From assembly GCF_900104575.1 (NCBI RefSeq), contig NZ_LT629731.1, positions 2,368,689-2,432,688 of the forward strand: 64,000 bases of DNA, given 5' to 3'. The DNA is from Bacillus tuaregi (GTDB lineage Bacteria; Bacillota; Bacilli; Bacillales; Cytobacillaceae). Shown piece by piece: positions 52,280-63,087 of this stretch. The position numbers were made by a program, and so were the translations under genes. The number at the start of each line of letters is the position of its first letter. Positions within the stretch are counted from its first letter, which is position 1. The notes under the pieces are model-generated. The model did no database searches. It saw only the letters and a program-made list of their open reading frames with translations, and was not told where the DNA came from.

Positions 52280-53083
52280 TTATCTCTTTTTCTTTGCTTT
52301 CTTATTTCTTTCAATCACCTTTGTATCTAATAGCTTCCAGCCATTTTCTTCGTAAACCCATTTTGATTCAACAAAGGCAATTCCATCAGCATGGTATGCC
52401 CCGCTTATTTGCTGAATACCTTTTAATCCATATACACCGTCCTTAACTAAGATTGGCTTTAATGAACCATAGGGATCAACCATGAGCTCTCTAGGCTCAT
52501 TAAGCTTACCATTCAAATATAATCCTAATTGGTCATAATCCTCTTTCCTATTAATCAAGTTAAAATCATAGGATTGGCCTGTATTATCAATCGTCATAAC
52601 CGCTTTATAACCATCCTGGAATTCACTTGTAATCATAAGCGGATCAGGTACCGCGATATTAGTTAAAGTAAAATCCTTAAAGGTATATAAAAAATGATTA
52701 GCAATTCCACCGCTGCTACCTGTTGGAATGGTGATATACAGGTCGACTAGTCCATCATGATTTAAATCCACAAACTTAAGTTCTGGATCAAAGCCACTGT
52801 CTAATTCAGCTGTATAGGTTTCCCCATTAGAGCCCTTAATAACAAGATTGATTTCCTTTAAATACGAGCTATCTTCTTCAAATTGGATTCCGTTAATTTC
52901 AATGATATCTGCCTTTCCATCACCTGAAATGTCCATTTCTTCCTTCACTAAGTTCATAGGCTTTTCAACAGGACTCTCAACAGGAATCTGATTCCTGTCT
53001 CCTTCTACCGCATAAGCACCTGTAATCGCATTCAATGACAGAAAAAACAGTGCTAATAAAACCAACCCGAATTCTTTTTTCAT
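52280..53083 (-). CDS. Secreted protein with FG-GAP/VCBS-like calcium loops
   Basis: About 267 residues. A cleavable signal peptide (GLVLLALFFLSLNAITGAYA) precedes the mature chain. Two DxDGDGxxD-like loops are visible, DISGDGKADIIEI and DLNHDGLVDLYI, as in integrin-type VCBS/FG-GAP repeats that bind calcium. The rest is beta-rich and ends in a strongly basic tail (RNKKAKKKR). The function is unknown; a Bacillus spore-wall or cell-wall role is a guess. Start ATG 53083 has GGAGGAG upstream. Confidence 0.75.
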   Translation of the reverse strand: MKKEFGLVLLALFFLSLNAITGAYAVEGDRNQIPVESPVEKPMNLVKEEMDISGDGKADIIEINGIQFEEDSSYLKEINLVIKGSNGETYTAELDSGFDPELKFVDLNHDGLVDLYITIPTGSSGGIANHFLYTFKDFTLTNIAVPDPLMITSEFQDGYKAVMTIDNTGQSYDFNLINRKEDYDQLGLYLNGKLNEPRELMVDPYGSLKPILVKDGVYGLKGIQQISGAYHADGIAFVESKWVYEENGWKLLDTKVIERNKKAKKKR

Positions 53084-53140
53084 CCTTACTCCTCCTTCGT
53101 GGTGGATTCTATTAGCTATTGTGTCCAAAATTGGTAAAAA

Positions 53141-53176
53141 GATGTAAAAAACCCCCCTGAATTTTTTCAGGAGGTT
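53141..53176 (-). terminator. Terminator of the parE-parC operon
   Basis: AACCTCCTGAA and TTCAGGGGGGTT pair on the minus strand with a short loop, followed by TTTTTT. Confidence 0.85.
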
Positions 53177-53187
53177 TTAATCTAGTA

Positions 53188-55635
53188 TTATTTTTCTTCA
53201 GCTTCTGTTTTTTCCTTATGTTCATGCGTCCAAATGGCTTTTGCTTTTCCATTCTGCTCCATATCATAAAGGAAGGAACCATTGGAATAACGGTCATTAA
53301 ACCTCAGTCCAGATGCATTTGTTTGTTCAATAATCCCTTTTTCAGTTTCCACAAAAATTTCATCCTGTTCGTTGACAAAGACAAACCCAATTACATAATG
53401 TGGATTTGTTTTCAGCTCTCTTAATATCACAACTCCACGTTTGGCACGAGAGGCTATTTCAAATTCAGTTAATTTCATTTTTTTTATGGAACCACGCTGA
53501 GTGATAATGACAACAGCCGGTTGCTGATCACTATTCTTAATCTTACCAGCGGTCACATAGTCACCGTCTTTAAGATTAATTCCTTTAACACCGGCGGCAC
53601 GAATACCGATTGGGCTAATTTCCTCTTCCTTAAACCAAAGGGCATAGCCATAATAGGTGGTTAAGAAGAGCTCTTTTGACCCATCTGTAACATGCACATC
53701 AATCACTTCATCGTCATTCTTTAGATTGATAGCGACAAGGGCCTTGGAACGGCGCTGTGCATGATATTGCTTTAGCTCAGTTTTCTTAACCATACCATTT
53801 TTCGTTACGAATAAAAGATAGGCTTCTTTTTCAAAATCCTTAACAGGTACGGCTGCAATAATCGCTTCATTACGATCAATTGGGATAATATTGGCTACAT
53901 GCTGGCCAACATCCTTCCATCGAATATCCGGAAGCTCATGAACTGGACAGAATAAGTAATTGCCTTTATTCGTAAATAGTAAAAGAACATCTGTTGTATT
54001 CATTTCCAGCTTGGAAATCAGCCTATCTGAATCCTTCATGCCAAAATCCTGACCATTTGAAGCAGCGTACGAACGCTGGCTTGTACGTTTAACATAGCCT
54101 TCTTTTGTAACTGTCACAATCACATCTTCACTTGCTATCAATACTTCTAGATTAATTTTTATTTCTTCGATTTCCGCTTCGATTTTCGTTCTTCTCGTAT
54201 CGATAAATCGTTTTTGGACATCCTTTAATTCCTTCTTTATGACAGATAAAAGCTTTTTCTCACTGTTCAGAATAGCGGTTAACTCTTCAATAAGCTTAGC
54301 CAATTCTTCTGCTTCTGCTTTTAAAGCGGTAATATCTGTATTGGTTAAACGATAGAGTTGTAGAGAAACAATCGCTTCAGCCTGTGGCTCACTAAACTGA
54401 AATTTGGCCATCAAATTGTTTTTGGCGTCCCGCTTATCCTTTGAAGCACGAATAGTGGCAATCACTTCATCTAAAATGGATAAGGCCTTCATTAAACCTT
54501 CTACAATATGGGAACGATCTCTTGCTTTTAAAAGATCAAACTCAGAGCGTCTTGTCACAACCTCTTTACGGTGATTAATATATGCATCAAGCATTTCACG
54601 GAGTCCCATTAGTTTTGGACGCTTATTATGAATCGCCACCATATTGAAATGATAGGTAATTTGCAGGTCACTATTCTTAAAAAGGTAGTTTAGAATCCCT
54701 TCCGCATCCGCATCTTTTTTCAGCTCAATGACAATCCTTAGACCTGTTCGATCGGTTTCATCCCGTACCTCTGCAATACCCTCAACCTTTCGATCCAGGC
54801 GAAATTCATCGATTCGTTTAACTAAATTAGCTTTGTTTACCTCATAAGGAATTTCAGTAATCACGATTTGCTGTTTCCCACCGCGAATCGTTTCAAATTC
54901 TGTTTTTCCGCGAACAATGACCTTGCCTTTTCCCGTTTCGTAGGCTTTTTTTATTCCATCAACACCCTGAATAATACCGCCGGTCGGAAAATCAGGTCCT
55001 TTGACAAATTCCATTAATTCATCTACTGAACACGCTGGCTTATCCATACGATAAATCACGGCATCTATGACTTCACCTAAATGATGAGGAGGAATTTCTG
55101 TTGCATAACCAGCAGATATTCCGGTTGACCCATTCACGAGCAGATTCGGGAATGCGGCCGGTAATACTGTTGGTTCGTTTGCTGTATCATCAAAATTTGG
55201 CACTAAATCAACTGTACGTTTATCAATATCACGTAGCAGCTCTGATGAAATAGCGGACAACCTAGCTTCTGTATAACGCATCGCTGCAGGAGGGTCCCCA
55301 TCAATACTACCGTTATTTCCATGCATTTCGATTAATACATTCCGTACCTTCCAATCCTGACTCATCCTTACCATCGCTTCATAAACAGAAGAATCACCAT
55401 GTGGGTGATAGTTACCGATTACGTTCCCGACCGTCTTGGCAGATTTTCGGAAGTGCTTATCATGGGTATTCCCTTCTACATGCATTGCATAAAGAATCCG
55501 GCGCTGAACGGGCTTTAATCCATCTCGCGCATCAGGAAGGGCACGGTCTTGAATAATATATTTACTATAGCGGCCAAAGCGGTCTCCAATTACCTCTTCT
55601 AAAGGTAAATCATGATATTTTTCCACTGAACTCAC
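53188..55635 (-). CDS. parC: DNA topoisomerase IV subunit A
   Basis: An 815-residue type IIA subunit. The winged-helix domain carries the quinolone-resistance region [17 protein letters not shown] with wild-type-like Ser and Glu, and the active-site Tyr lies in [10 protein letters not shown] (about residue 120). The C-terminal beta-pinwheel ([35 protein letters not shown] blades) wraps DNA. With ParE it separates linked daughter chromosomes. The GTG start overlaps the parE stop as GTGA. Confidence 0.97.
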   Translation of the reverse strand: MSSVEKYHDLPLEEVIGDRFGRYSKYIIQDRALPDARDGLKPVQRRILYAMHVEGNTHDKHFRKSAKTVGNVIGNYHPHGDSSVYEAMVRMSQDWKVRNVLIEMHGNNGSIDGDPPAAMRYTEARLSAISSELLRDIDKRTVDLVPNFDDTANEPTVLPAAFPNLLVNGSTGISAGYATEIPPHHLGEVIDAVIYRMDKPACSVDELMEFVKGPDFPTGGIIQGVDGIKKAYETGKGKVIVRGKTEFETIRGGKQQIVITEIPYEVNKANLVKRIDEFRLDRKVEGIAEVRDETDRTGLRIVIELKKDADAEGILNYLFKNSDLQITYHFNMVAIHNKRPKLMGLREMLDAYINHRKEVVTRRSEFDLLKARDRSHIVEGLMKALSILDEVIATIRASKDKRDAKNNLMAKFQFSEPQAEAIVSLQLYRLTNTDITALKAEAEELAKLIEELTAILNSEKKLLSVIKKELKDVQKRFIDTRRTKIEAEIEEIKINLEVLIASEDVIVTVTKEGYVKRTSQRSYAASNGQDFGMKDSDRLISKLEMNTTDVLLLFTNKGNYLFCPVHELPDIRWKDVGQHVANIIPIDRNEAIIAAVPVKDFEKEAYLLFVTKNGMVKKTELKQYHAQRRSKALVAINLKNDDEVIDVHVTDGSKELFLTTYYGYALWFKEEEISPIGIRAAGVKGINLKDGDYVTAGKIKNSDQQPAVVIITQRGSIKKMKLTEFEIASRAKRGVVILRELKTNPHYVIGFVFVNEQDEIFVETEKGIIEQTNASGLRFNDRYSNGSFLYDMEQNGKAKAIWTHEHKEKTEAEEK

Positions 55636-57611
55636 GATGGATCAACCTCCCCTAAGACCGAAATGTTCTCATTTTCAAGAATACTGCCATCTTCCTCCAA
55701 ACCAAACGCCACATTGGATTCAATCCATTTACGACGTGGTTCAACCTTATCACCCATTAGTGTCGTTACTCTTCGCTCTGCACGTGCCAAGTCATCTATT
55801 CGGACACGGATTAAGGTTCTTGTCTCTGGATTCATCGTCGTATCCCAAAGCTGATCAGCATTCATTTCACCTAATCCTTTATAACGCTGTAGAATATACC
55901 CTTTACCGACTTTTTTAATCGTATCCTGCAGGTCATCATCACTCCAGGCATATTTAATGACTTCTTTCTTTCCGGCGCCCTTGCTTACCTTATAAAGCGG
56001 CGGCAGGGCAATATATACTTTACCAGCCTCTATTAGTGGCTTCATATAACGATAAAAGAAGGTTAATAGAAGCACCTGAATATGGGCCCCATCCGTATCA
56101 GCATCCGTCATAATAATGACCTTATCATAATTGACATCTTCAACTTGAAAATCGGCCCCGACACCAGCACCAATAGTATGAATAATCGTATTAATTTCTT
56201 CATTTTTGAAGATATCTGACAGCTTTGCTTTTTCAGTATTAATCACCTTACCTCGTAGTGGTAAAACGGCCTGAAAACGGCGATCACGCCCCTGCTTCGC
56301 TGATCCTCCGGCAGAATCTCCCTCTACTAGATACAATTCATTTTTTTGTGGATTCCTTGATTGGGCAGGTGTTAATTTTCCTGAAAGCAGCGCCTCTGAA
56401 CGTTTTCTTTTCTTGCCGCTCCTCGCTTCCTCGCGTGCTTTACGAGCCGCTTCTCTAGCTTGAAAGGCTTTAATGGATTTCTTAACCAGTAAAGTGCTAA
56501 TATCAGGATTTTCTTCAAGAAAATAAGTTAGATTCTCGGAAATCACTGCATCCACCGCAGAACGAGCCTCACTTGTACCGAGTTTTCCCTTCGTCTGACC
56601 TTCAAATTGCAGCATTTCTTCTGGAATACGTACCGAGATGACCGCTGAGAATCCTTCTCTTATGTCAGAGCCATCTAAATTCTTTTCTTTTTCCTTTAGT
56701 AGACTTACTTTCCGAGCATAATCATTAACCGAGCGAGTTAAGGCTGTCCGTAATCCGACTTCATGTGTACCGCCATCCTTTGTTCGAACATTATTAACAA
56801 ATGACAATACATTTTCGGAGTAGCCATCATTAAATTGGAAAGCAAAATCAACTTCTATTCCATTTTGTTCCCCTTCAAAGCTAATGACAGGATGAAGAAT
56901 ATCTTTCTCCTCATTCAAATATTGTACAAAGGCTTCTAGTCCATTTTCAAAATGAAAAACATCGTGGAATTCGTTCCGTTCATCTATAACTTCTATTTTT
57001 ACACCTTTTAATAAAAAAGATGATTCACGAAGGCGTTCGCAGAGTGTTTCATAATTAAAGGTTGTGGTTGAAAAAATGGATGGATCAGGTTTGAAGTGGA
57101 TAGTAGTCCCTGTTTGATTTGTTTTCCCTTTTTTCTCTAATGTAGTGACAGGCTTGCCACCATTCTCGAAGCGCTGCTCATAAATAAAACCATCGCGCTT
57201 AATTTTCACAACAAGCCACTCTGATAAAGCATTAACAACGGAAGCACCAACACCATGTAAACCTCCGCTTGTCTTATATCCGCCCTGTCCAAACTTACCA
57301 CCTGCATGGAGAATGGTTAAGATAACCTCTGGCGTTGGCTTACCAATCTTATGCATTCCAGTCGGCATTCCCCGTCCCTTGTCCTGGACACTGATTGAAT
57401 TATCCTTGTGTATTTTGACAATAATATGATCACCATAACCGGCTAACACTTCATCTACTGAATTATCTACAATTTCATATACGAGATGATGCAGCCCTCT
57501 TGAATCCGTACTTCCGATGTACATACCCGGGCGTTTACGGACAGCCTCAAGCCCTTCTAAGACTTGTATGGCATCATCATTATAATCAAATGCCGCTTGA
57601 TTTCTTGCCAC
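55632..57611 (-). CDS. parE: DNA topoisomerase IV subunit B
   Basis: About 659 residues: GHKL ATPase ([44 protein letters not shown]), transducer, and Toprim domain ([34 protein letters not shown]). The start is GTG 57611 ([15 protein letters not shown], like B. subtilis ParE), with AAAGGGG seven bases upstream; ATG 57617 and the open frame to 57638 would overlap that site. A LexA box lies in the promoter region, so part of its expression should be SOS-controlled. Confidence 0.97.
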   Translation of the reverse strand: MARNQAAFDYNDDAIQVLEGLEAVRKRPGMYIGSTDSRGLHHLVYEIVDNSVDEVLAGYGDHIIVKIHKDNSISVQDKGRGMPTGMHKIGKPTPEVILTILHAGGKFGQGGYKTSGGLHGVGASVVNALSEWLVVKIKRDGFIYEQRFENGGKPVTTLEKKGKTNQTGTTIHFKPDPSIFSTTTFNYETLCERLRESSFLLKGVKIEVIDERNEFHDVFHFENGLEAFVQYLNEEKDILHPVISFEGEQNGIEVDFAFQFNDGYSENVLSFVNNVRTKDGGTHEVGLRTALTRSVNDYARKVSLLKEKEKNLDGSDIREGFSAVISVRIPEEMLQFEGQTKGKLGTSEARSAVDAVISENLTYFLEENPDISTLLVKKSIKAFQAREAARKAREEARSGKKRKRSEALLSGKLTPAQSRNPQKNELYLVEGDSAGGSAKQGRDRRFQAVLPLRGKVINTEKAKLSDIFKNEEINTIIHTIGAGVGADFQVEDVNYDKVIIMTDADTDGAHIQVLLLTFFYRYMKPLIEAGKVYIALPPLYKVSKGAGKKEVIKYAWSDDDLQDTIKKVGKGYILQRYKGLGEMNADQLWDTTMNPETRTLIRVRIDDLARAERRVTTLMGDKVEPRRKWIESNVAFGLEEDGSILENENISVLGEVDPS

Positions 57612-57870
57612 GAACATTCCCCTTTCATTACAATTCAAAGACCCAATAACGTATCTTCACTGTTTACTCTTTATTCGTTTGTTTGATCTTTTAAGTTTCT
57701 TTTGTTCTAAATGGTATTCTCTTTTTATTAGGATTTTCCTCTTATACATAGTGAAAGATTATTCCATTTTGATGATTATTCAACATTTTTACTTTTTACA
57801 TATACCATATCATGTCAAAAAATGCATATAGATTCTAAAAAATACCTTAAATACTTAAATATCATATTAA

Positions 57871-57896
57871 GAACAGACGTTCCTTTCATTATCATA
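57871..57896 (-). promoter_or_regulatory. LexA (SOS) box overlapping the parE promoter
   Basis: GAACAGACGTTC (57871-57882) is a perfect core of the Gram-positive LexA site GAACNNNNGTTC and fits the Bacillus consensus CGAACRNRYGTTYG at 12 of 14 positions. It lies just downstream of TATGAT (minus strand, 57891-57896), where bound LexA would block transcription of parE-parC. The rest of the 487-base upstream region has no supported gene. Confidence 0.75.
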
Positions 57897-58045
57897 ACAT
57901 ATCTTAACAAGAGTCTACGTATTATTGTATCGATTTATTTTAATTTGGCAAATTAGATTTTGGCGATACGAGGATAAAAAAAGACCATTAAGCCTACTGA
58001 AGGTATTGATTTTAAAGGTAAATGACGAGGTCAAACGAAACGATA

Positions 58046-58087
58046 AAATAAAAAAGCATATACCGTAAATATCTTGGTATATGCTTT
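58046..58087. terminator. Terminator of yneT
   Basis: AAAGCATATACC and GGTATATGCTTT form a perfect 12-bp stem; the minus strand continues TTTTATTTTATCG. Confidence 0.85.
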
Positions 58088-58098
58088 AAACCCATTGA

Positions 58099-58512
58099 TT
58101 ACTTCGTCATGGCATGTTCAACTTTTATACAACGGTCCATGACCACAGTATAACCTTTTTCCTTTAAAAATTGATATGCTTCCTCATTTTCAAGACCCTG
58201 CTGTGCCCAGAAAATATCCGCATCGATTTCAGCAAATTCTCTAGCTACTTCTGGTAAATGCTCTGAACGGCGGAATACATTGACAATATCCACATGTCCT
58301 TCTATTTCCTTTAAGCTTTTAACAGCTTGAACGCCTAATATTTCGACTCCTTTTGGATTCACTGGGATGATTTCATATCCAGCATCCTGCATGGCCTTAG
58401 ATACCATATAGGAAGTACGCTCAGGATTATCACTTAAGCCTACTACTGCAATTCGCTTTGCTTTTTTCAAAATTTCACGAATTTCATCTCTTGTTGGATT
58501 TTCAATTGCCAT
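58099..58512 (-). CDS. yneT: CoA-binding domain protein YneT
   Basis: A 137-residue Rossmann-fold protein of the CoA_binding family: RIAVVGLSDNPERTSYMVSKAM, GYEIIPVNPKG, VDIVNVFRRSEHLPEVA and VMDRCIKVEH. It lies next to parE-parC and plsY as in B. subtilis. It binds CoA or a related nucleotide; the role is unknown. GGAGGG precedes the ATG. Confidence 0.92.
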   Translation of the reverse strand: MAIENPTRDEIREILKKAKRIAVVGLSDNPERTSYMVSKAMQDAGYEIIPVNPKGVEILGVQAVKSLKEIEGHVDIVNVFRRSEHLPEVAREFAEIDADIFWAQQGLENEEAYQFLKEKGYTVVMDRCIKVEHAMTK

Positions 58513-58655
58513 TATAATCCCTCCAGGTTTTTAATAGTCAGGTTGACTATACAATATTTCCAAATCTCCTACTAAGTGTACCATAATATAGAAATTTTCA
58601 ATAATTTTTTGCAGCAAATAGGGGAAATCACTTAAATGAATTCCCCTAATTTTTC

Positions 58656-60371
58656 CTACTTTTTTGCAATTGGACTAGATTCTAATGAAAGTGCTAGCCA
58701 GGCTGTTTCGTCCGCAAAGCTTCGTGACCAGCTGGCAATTCCTTTCAAATTGTACCTATGGGCAAGCTCTACCCGTTTCGTTAATGAGAGTTCATCCTCC
58801 AACCAAATACGATAGGTAGTGTTCGTGGCAGGTTCGATTAGCTCGGCATAGTTTTGACCACTATGTTCATCATAGCTTGGAGTCACCCCATTAGTGGTTA
58901 GCCATTCTTTGACAGCTGCCATTGACATGGCCTTAGAGGATACTTCTCCAGTCGCTTTTTCTTCCCATAATCGGGTATACAGCGGTACACCAAGGATTAA
59001 TTTCTCATCTGGTACTTCTTCTAATAATCTCTGTAAATTTTCTTCTACCCACGGTAGGCTAGCCACACTTCCAGCCTTCGGTGAGGAGCCCCAATGTTCG
59101 TCATAGGCCATAACAATTAAATAATCTACCGTTTCAGCCAGCTTTTCTCGTTCATAAAAAGCTGACCAATTTCCTGTTGTTACAAACGTAATATCCATCG
59201 AAACAATGAGTCCAGCATGATGGAAATAAGGTGCCGCTTCTCTAACAAATTGTGTAACAAACGGTCCATCCTCCTCGCGAACATTCTCAATATCAATATT
59301 GATTCCATCTAATTGATACATTTGGCTGTATTCTAACAGCTGTTGAATAATCGTTTGACGAGTCTCATAATGCTTTAATGCTTCATGTGTTAAGTCAGGA
59401 TCAAACGCATTCGAAAATAGCCCCCATACCTGATAGCCTCGACTTGTTGCCCAATTGATATATTCCTCGGACCCTAAATTCTTGATGGTTCCTTCTACTC
59501 CGCTTAACTCAAACCAGGTTGGCGATACCACATTGACTCCCGGCATCTCAGGGATTTTCTCAGGATTAGGATTTTTCGTGTACACAGCTTCCCAGGTTAG
59601 GTGAATCGGACCATCTATACTAGGTATTACGGGTTCAGCTATTTCTGGGATCGTCACGACATTTGTTTGCCCTCTATCAACCAAGCTTTGATGGATATAG
59701 CCAGCAATCCCATTTTCTTTGCGAATCAGATAAAAGTCTTCTTCCGCGTTTTCAATCCTGATTTTTTCTTTATCTATGACCTGAGCCGAATAAGGAGACT
59801 GGAGTTTTGCCTCCGTTCTTAAACGTAGCTTTTCTTCATGTGCATCCCCAGCGTTTATTGTACCCTCTACAGTCTCCTGACCATTTTTCCTAATTTCAAT
59901 GGCCTTTGTTTCTGGTAAAATAGTATATTGAATTTCATAGTATTCTAGTAACGGAGATAAAGCCAAATACAGCTCTCCATTACTCCGCTTTAATGCAGGC
60001 ACAGATAATGATGTTGGCTCCCGGTTGATATAATAAACAAGTGAGTTCTCCGGTATTTGAAGAACGCTACTTTTTGTCGTCACAATGATCGAGTGCGATT
60101 TTTCATCATACATAAGATTGTCCTCTATCTTTTCGGTTAGAAAATGAACCGGAACATAGACGATATTATCTTCAAGAAGAGCATTTCCTTCTTGTATTCC
60201 ATTAAATAATATCGGGTAATCACCCTGGAAATAATTTACTTTTTCTTTTGAAGCAAAGGGGTATAGAATAATAAGACTGCTAGAAATGATTAATAGAATA
60301 ATCCCCACTAGCCCTAAAAGCAGTCTTTTTTTGGTTGTATTTTTCTCCCTTCGATAAACAATATTTGACAT
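58656..60371 (-). CDS. Membrane-anchored GH18 family glycoside hydrolase
   Basis: A 571-residue protein: membrane anchor at residues 17-37, a copper-amine-oxidase-like N-terminal domain (about 55-165, two repeats of the type VYVPVHFL), an SH3-like linker (about 185-235), and a GH18 barrel (about 255-560). The GH18 motif is DGINIDIE (355-362) with catalytic Glu362. This layout is that of cell-wall or spore-cortex chitinase/N-acetylglucosaminidase-like proteins of Bacillus. Substrate probably peptidoglycan. AGGAGG precedes the ATG. Confidence 0.88.
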   Translation of the reverse strand: MSNIVYRREKNTTKKRLLLGLVGIILLIISSSLIILYPFASKEKVNYFQGDYPILFNGIQEGNALLEDNIVYVPVHFLTEKIEDNLMYDEKSHSIIVTTKSSVLQIPENSLVYYINREPTSLSVPALKRSNGELYLALSPLLEYYEIQYTILPETKAIEIRKNGQETVEGTINAGDAHEEKLRLRTEAKLQSPYSAQVIDKEKIRIENAEEDFYLIRKENGIAGYIHQSLVDRGQTNVVTIPEIAEPVIPSIDGPIHLTWEAVYTKNPNPEKIPEMPGVNVVSPTWFELSGVEGTIKNLGSEEYINWATSRGYQVWGLFSNAFDPDLTHEALKHYETRQTIIQQLLEYSQMYQLDGINIDIENVREEDGPFVTQFVREAAPYFHHAGLIVSMDITFVTTGNWSAFYEREKLAETVDYLIVMAYDEHWGSSPKAGSVASLPWVEENLQRLLEEVPDEKLILGVPLYTRLWEEKATGEVSSKAMSMAAVKEWLTTNGVTPSYDEHSGQNYAELIEPATNTTYRIWLEDELSLTKRVELAHRYNLKGIASWSRSFADETAWLALSLESSPIAKK

Positions 60372-60494
60372 AGGTTAGTTCCTCCTCATGAATATCCTAA
60401 CGAAATGTCACTCGCTTGGAAAGAGATTTTCATTTATTCCTAGCCATAGATCAATCCCAGTTTGATTTTTCAAGCAGGTGAATTTCCGTTCTAA

Positions 60495-60544
60495 GTATCA
60501 AATACGCCCGTCGAATTTGCGTCCGGATTACCTGAGCTCGCTCG
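60495..60544. repeat. Dispersed 50-bp palindromic repeat, copy 2
   Basis: It differs from 37136-37185 at 2 of 50 positions. One change breaks one base pair of the inner palindrome (CAAATACG instead of CAAATTCG). No other part of the 37-kb remnant is next to it. It lies in the region between the GH18 gene and plsY. Confidence 0.85.
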
Positions 60545-60664
60545 TTAAATAATAAAATAATTTAGTAAATGGAATCTTTTCGCTGTAACATGGTAATATA
60601 TATAGGTATTAATAGAAATGAATATAGCATTACTTGATTTATCGTAAAAAGAAGGAGAGTTTGA

Positions 60665-61252
60665 ATGTTTGAGTACGCAATCATTGTCATTCTTGCTTAT
60701 TTGCTCGGATCCATTCCATCAGGCTTAATCATTGGAAAGAAGTTTTTTGGGGTCGATATTCGGCAGCATGGGAGCGGAAATTTAGGAGGCACCAATACCT
60801 TTCGTGTCTTAGGTGTAAAAGCGGGTTTAACCGTTACAATAGCCGATATTCTAAAAGGAACACTTGCAGCCGCATTACCATTTTTCTTTCAGTCTGAGAT
60901 GCATTACTTACTGGCAGGAATCTTTGCAGTAATTGGTCATACCTATCCCATTTTTGCAGGCTTCAGAGGCGGTAAGGCAGTTGCAACCTCAGCCGGAGTT
61001 TTACTTTGGTATGCACCACTTATGTTTATCATTATGATTATTGGATTCTTCATTAGCTTATACATAACAAAATATGTTTCATTGTCCTCCATGTTCGGCG
61101 GGCTTGTAGCATTGATTTATTCCATTATTGTACAGGATATACCACTGATTATCGTTGTGTCTATTCTGGTTTCATTTGTAGTCTATCGCCATAGAGCCAA
61201 TATTAAACGAATCATTGATAAAACAGAACCAAAGGTAAAATGGCTTGGATAA
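60665..61252 (+). CDS. plsY: Acyl-phosphate glycerol-3-phosphate acyltransferase
   Basis: A 195-residue membrane enzyme with the three PlsY motifs on inside-out loops: [29 protein letters not shown] (the phosphate-binding loop) and [21 protein letters not shown]. It transfers an acyl group from acyl-phosphate to glycerol-3-phosphate, the first step of phospholipid synthesis. Divergent from the GH18/yneT/parEC side, as in other Bacillus. GGAGAG precedes the ATG. Confidence 0.96.
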   Translation: MFEYAIIVILAYLLGSIPSGLIIGKKFFGVDIRQHGSGNLGGTNTFRVLGVKAGLTVTIADILKGTLAAALPFFFQSEMHYLLAGIFAVIGHTYPIFAGFRGGKAVATSAGVLLWYAPLMFIIMIIGFFISLYITKYVSLSSMFGGLVALIYSIIVQDIPLIIVVSILVSFVVYRHRANIKRIIDKTEPKVKWLG

Positions 61253-61258
61253 TGATTG

Positions 61259-61292
61259 AAAAGTAAGCATGAATTCATGCTTACTTTTTATT
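61259..61292 (+). terminator. Terminator of plsY
   Basis: AAAGTAAGCATGAATTCATGCTTACTTT is nearly one continuous palindrome, followed by TTATTTTT. Confidence 0.9.
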
Positions 61293-61528
61293 TTTCCAAA
61301 AATAGTCAATTTCCACTATAAATAAATCGAGTTTTTATGTTAAATAATTCATTTTATCTATTTGATAACCTAGTTATCATCTAGTATCATTATAGAAAAG
61401 TATCCGTTTTGACTTATTTTGACTTTATTCTACATAATTTTTATTCATACATTGTCAGTATTCGTCATACAATTTATTAATCGTTTTTGGAACGGGATTA
61501 ATTCTTTAAAAAAGGATGCGATTGGACA

Positions 61529-62263
61529 ATGATAAGGACGAATGAATTCCAAAGTGAATCTTTGACAATTGAAAACAATAAAACAGAGTTTAATCATGAG
61601 CATGTAGCAGATGTAAAGAAGCAGGCAGCTGAACTGGTACATGAAATACGCAATCCACTTACGACAATTAAAGGATTTCTTGAGCTCTTAAAACCTAGTT
61701 TTAGTGAGCTAGGCAAGGGAGAATATGCAGAGCTAGCGCTAGATGAATTGGACAGAGTCAATGATCTGATCAATCAATTTTTGAACGAGATGAAGCCAAG
61801 CCATGTTAAAAAGGAATACATGGCATTAAATCAGAACCTCTTACATCTTATTAAGTTATTTGAAAGTGAATCAAAGGATAAAAATATTAAACTCCTAACC
61901 CATTTTTCTGAGAAAGAAATCCATGTATACATGGATAAAAACAAATTAAAACAAGTACTCATTAACCTGATAAAAAATGCTATAGAAGCCATTGAAGAAG
62001 CCGATAATCCGGCCGGGTCTATTGATATTCAAACCGAAGCGGATGAACAGCACGCTTTTATTCATATCGTTGATAATGGCTGCGGAATGTCGAGTGAAAC
62101 AATTAATCAGCTATTCAGACCATTTTATACAACCAAATCGATGGGTACAGGAATTGGTCTTTCAGTCTGCAAAAACATTATTAATCATTATCATGGCAAT
62201 ATCTCAATTAAAACCAATCAAAACACAGGTAGTAGGATTACGATTTCACTGCCGTTACACTAA
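61529..62263 (+). CDS. Soluble histidine kinase without recognisable sensor domain
   Basis: A 244-residue protein consisting almost entirely of a kinase core: H-box VHEIRNPLTTIKGF (His at about 38), N-box NLIKNAIEAIEE, G1 DNGCGMS, F-box FRPFYTTK and G2 GTGIGLSV. Only some 30 residues precede the H-box, and there is no membrane helix. The core is of the KinA-KinE type. It has no regulator partner beside it, so it could act in the phosphorelay or be a helper of another sensor. AAAGGATG lies upstream of ATG 61529. Confidence 0.85.
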   Translation: MIRTNEFQSESLTIENNKTEFNHEHVADVKKQAAELVHEIRNPLTTIKGFLELLKPSFSELGKGEYAELALDELDRVNDLINQFLNEMKPSHVKKEYMALNQNLLHLIKLFESESKDKNIKLLTHFSEKEIHVYMDKNKLKQVLINLIKNAIEAIEEADNPAGSIDIQTEADEQHAFIHIVDNGCGMSSETINQLFRPFYTTKSMGTGIGLSVCKNIINHYHGNISIKTNQNTGSRITISLPLH

Positions 62264-62281
62264 CATCCCCATCATAAAGCA

Positions 62282-62320
62282 AAAAAGAGTGTGAATATTT
62301 CTACACTCTCTTTCTTATTT
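62282..62320 (+). terminator. Terminator of the soluble kinase gene
   Basis: AGAGTGT and ACACTCT form a 7-bp stem with a 10-base loop, followed by CTTTCTTATTT. Confidence 0.65.
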
Positions 62321-62445
62321 CTTCAACCGTTCAAACAATTGCCAAGAAAATACGGTTGTTAAAAAATGTCCATATTTCAAAACGGAAATCAAGTAAAATT
62401 GATATAAAATAAGGATACAACAGAAATCAAGGGGAGGTAATGAAT

Positions 62446-62643
62446 ATGAAAAAAGAAGATAAAGATTATATCTTCTACACATCAATTGATACAACAGAAG
62501 AACAGGATGAATTTTTATTGGAGTTATTTTCCTGCTCTGATGATGACAAGATCGTACCTGAAACTACGATTCATAACTTTGATGAATTAATCACTTTTTT
62601 TGAAAATATGGAACAGGAACCTTCTTGTGAGCAAAATAGCTAA
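62446..62643 (+). CDS. Small acidic protein of unknown function
   Basis: A 65-residue soluble protein, strongly acidic (many D and E, such as CSDDDKIVPE and FFENMEQEPS), with two Cys. Start ATG 62446 is eight bases after GGGGAGG; ATG 62440 is too close to it. No family is recognised. Confidence 0.65.
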   Translation: MKKEDKDYIFYTSIDTTEEQDEFLLELFSCSDDDKIVPETTIHNFDELITFFENMEQEPSCEQNS

Positions 62644-62666
62644 TTCAAGTCAGGTTATACCACCAA

Positions 62667-62957
62667 CTAGAGTTTAATTAACTGAAATTTACCATTGCCT
62701 AATACATCATTGATATAGTCCAGCTTAGTATGGTCAAAGTATATAGAATCTTTCTGATGAATTAATATATCAATATGCTCGAATGTATGTACCTGGTCTT
62801 CGGAAATAGGCTGCTCTTCCAGAGACAGCTTAAGACTCGGTCCGCCTCAACCAATACCCATTGAGAGTCGGACATACAGCTTTTCATGTATATCTTTTTG
62901 TTCCTTTGCAATCGCTTGATTTAACACTTCGAGGGCTGCTGCTGTTACTTTAAACAA
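62667..62957 (-). CDS. HesB/IscA-like protein with in-frame UGA, probable selenoprotein
   Basis: The frame from TTG 62957 codes MFKVTAAALEVLNQAIAKEQ..., reaches VRLSMGIG, meets a TGA (62847-62849) and continues without any other break through GGPSLKLSLEEQP ... ending at TAG (62667-62669), 96 residues in all. GxGG around the TGA is the place of the first metal-binding Cys of HesB/IscA proteins. A family of HesB-like selenoproteins with Sec at this position is known from other bacteria. Sec37 is therefore the best reading; a fresh nonsense mutation is the alternative. AAAGGAG lies 11 bases before TTG; GTG 62966 or ATT 62963 are alternative starts. The usual C-terminal Cys pair of IscA is absent. 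Confidence 0.8.
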
Positions 62958-63087
62958 TTGAATCACAACTCCTTTACTATCAGTTGCAGTGGTTTTTAGC
63001 ATAACTAGTCTATTATGGGGTTTTAATCCCTTCAATCCTACGGTAAAATATGGTTTAAGACTAGGTAGATTGAGGTGATGTTCCCCA

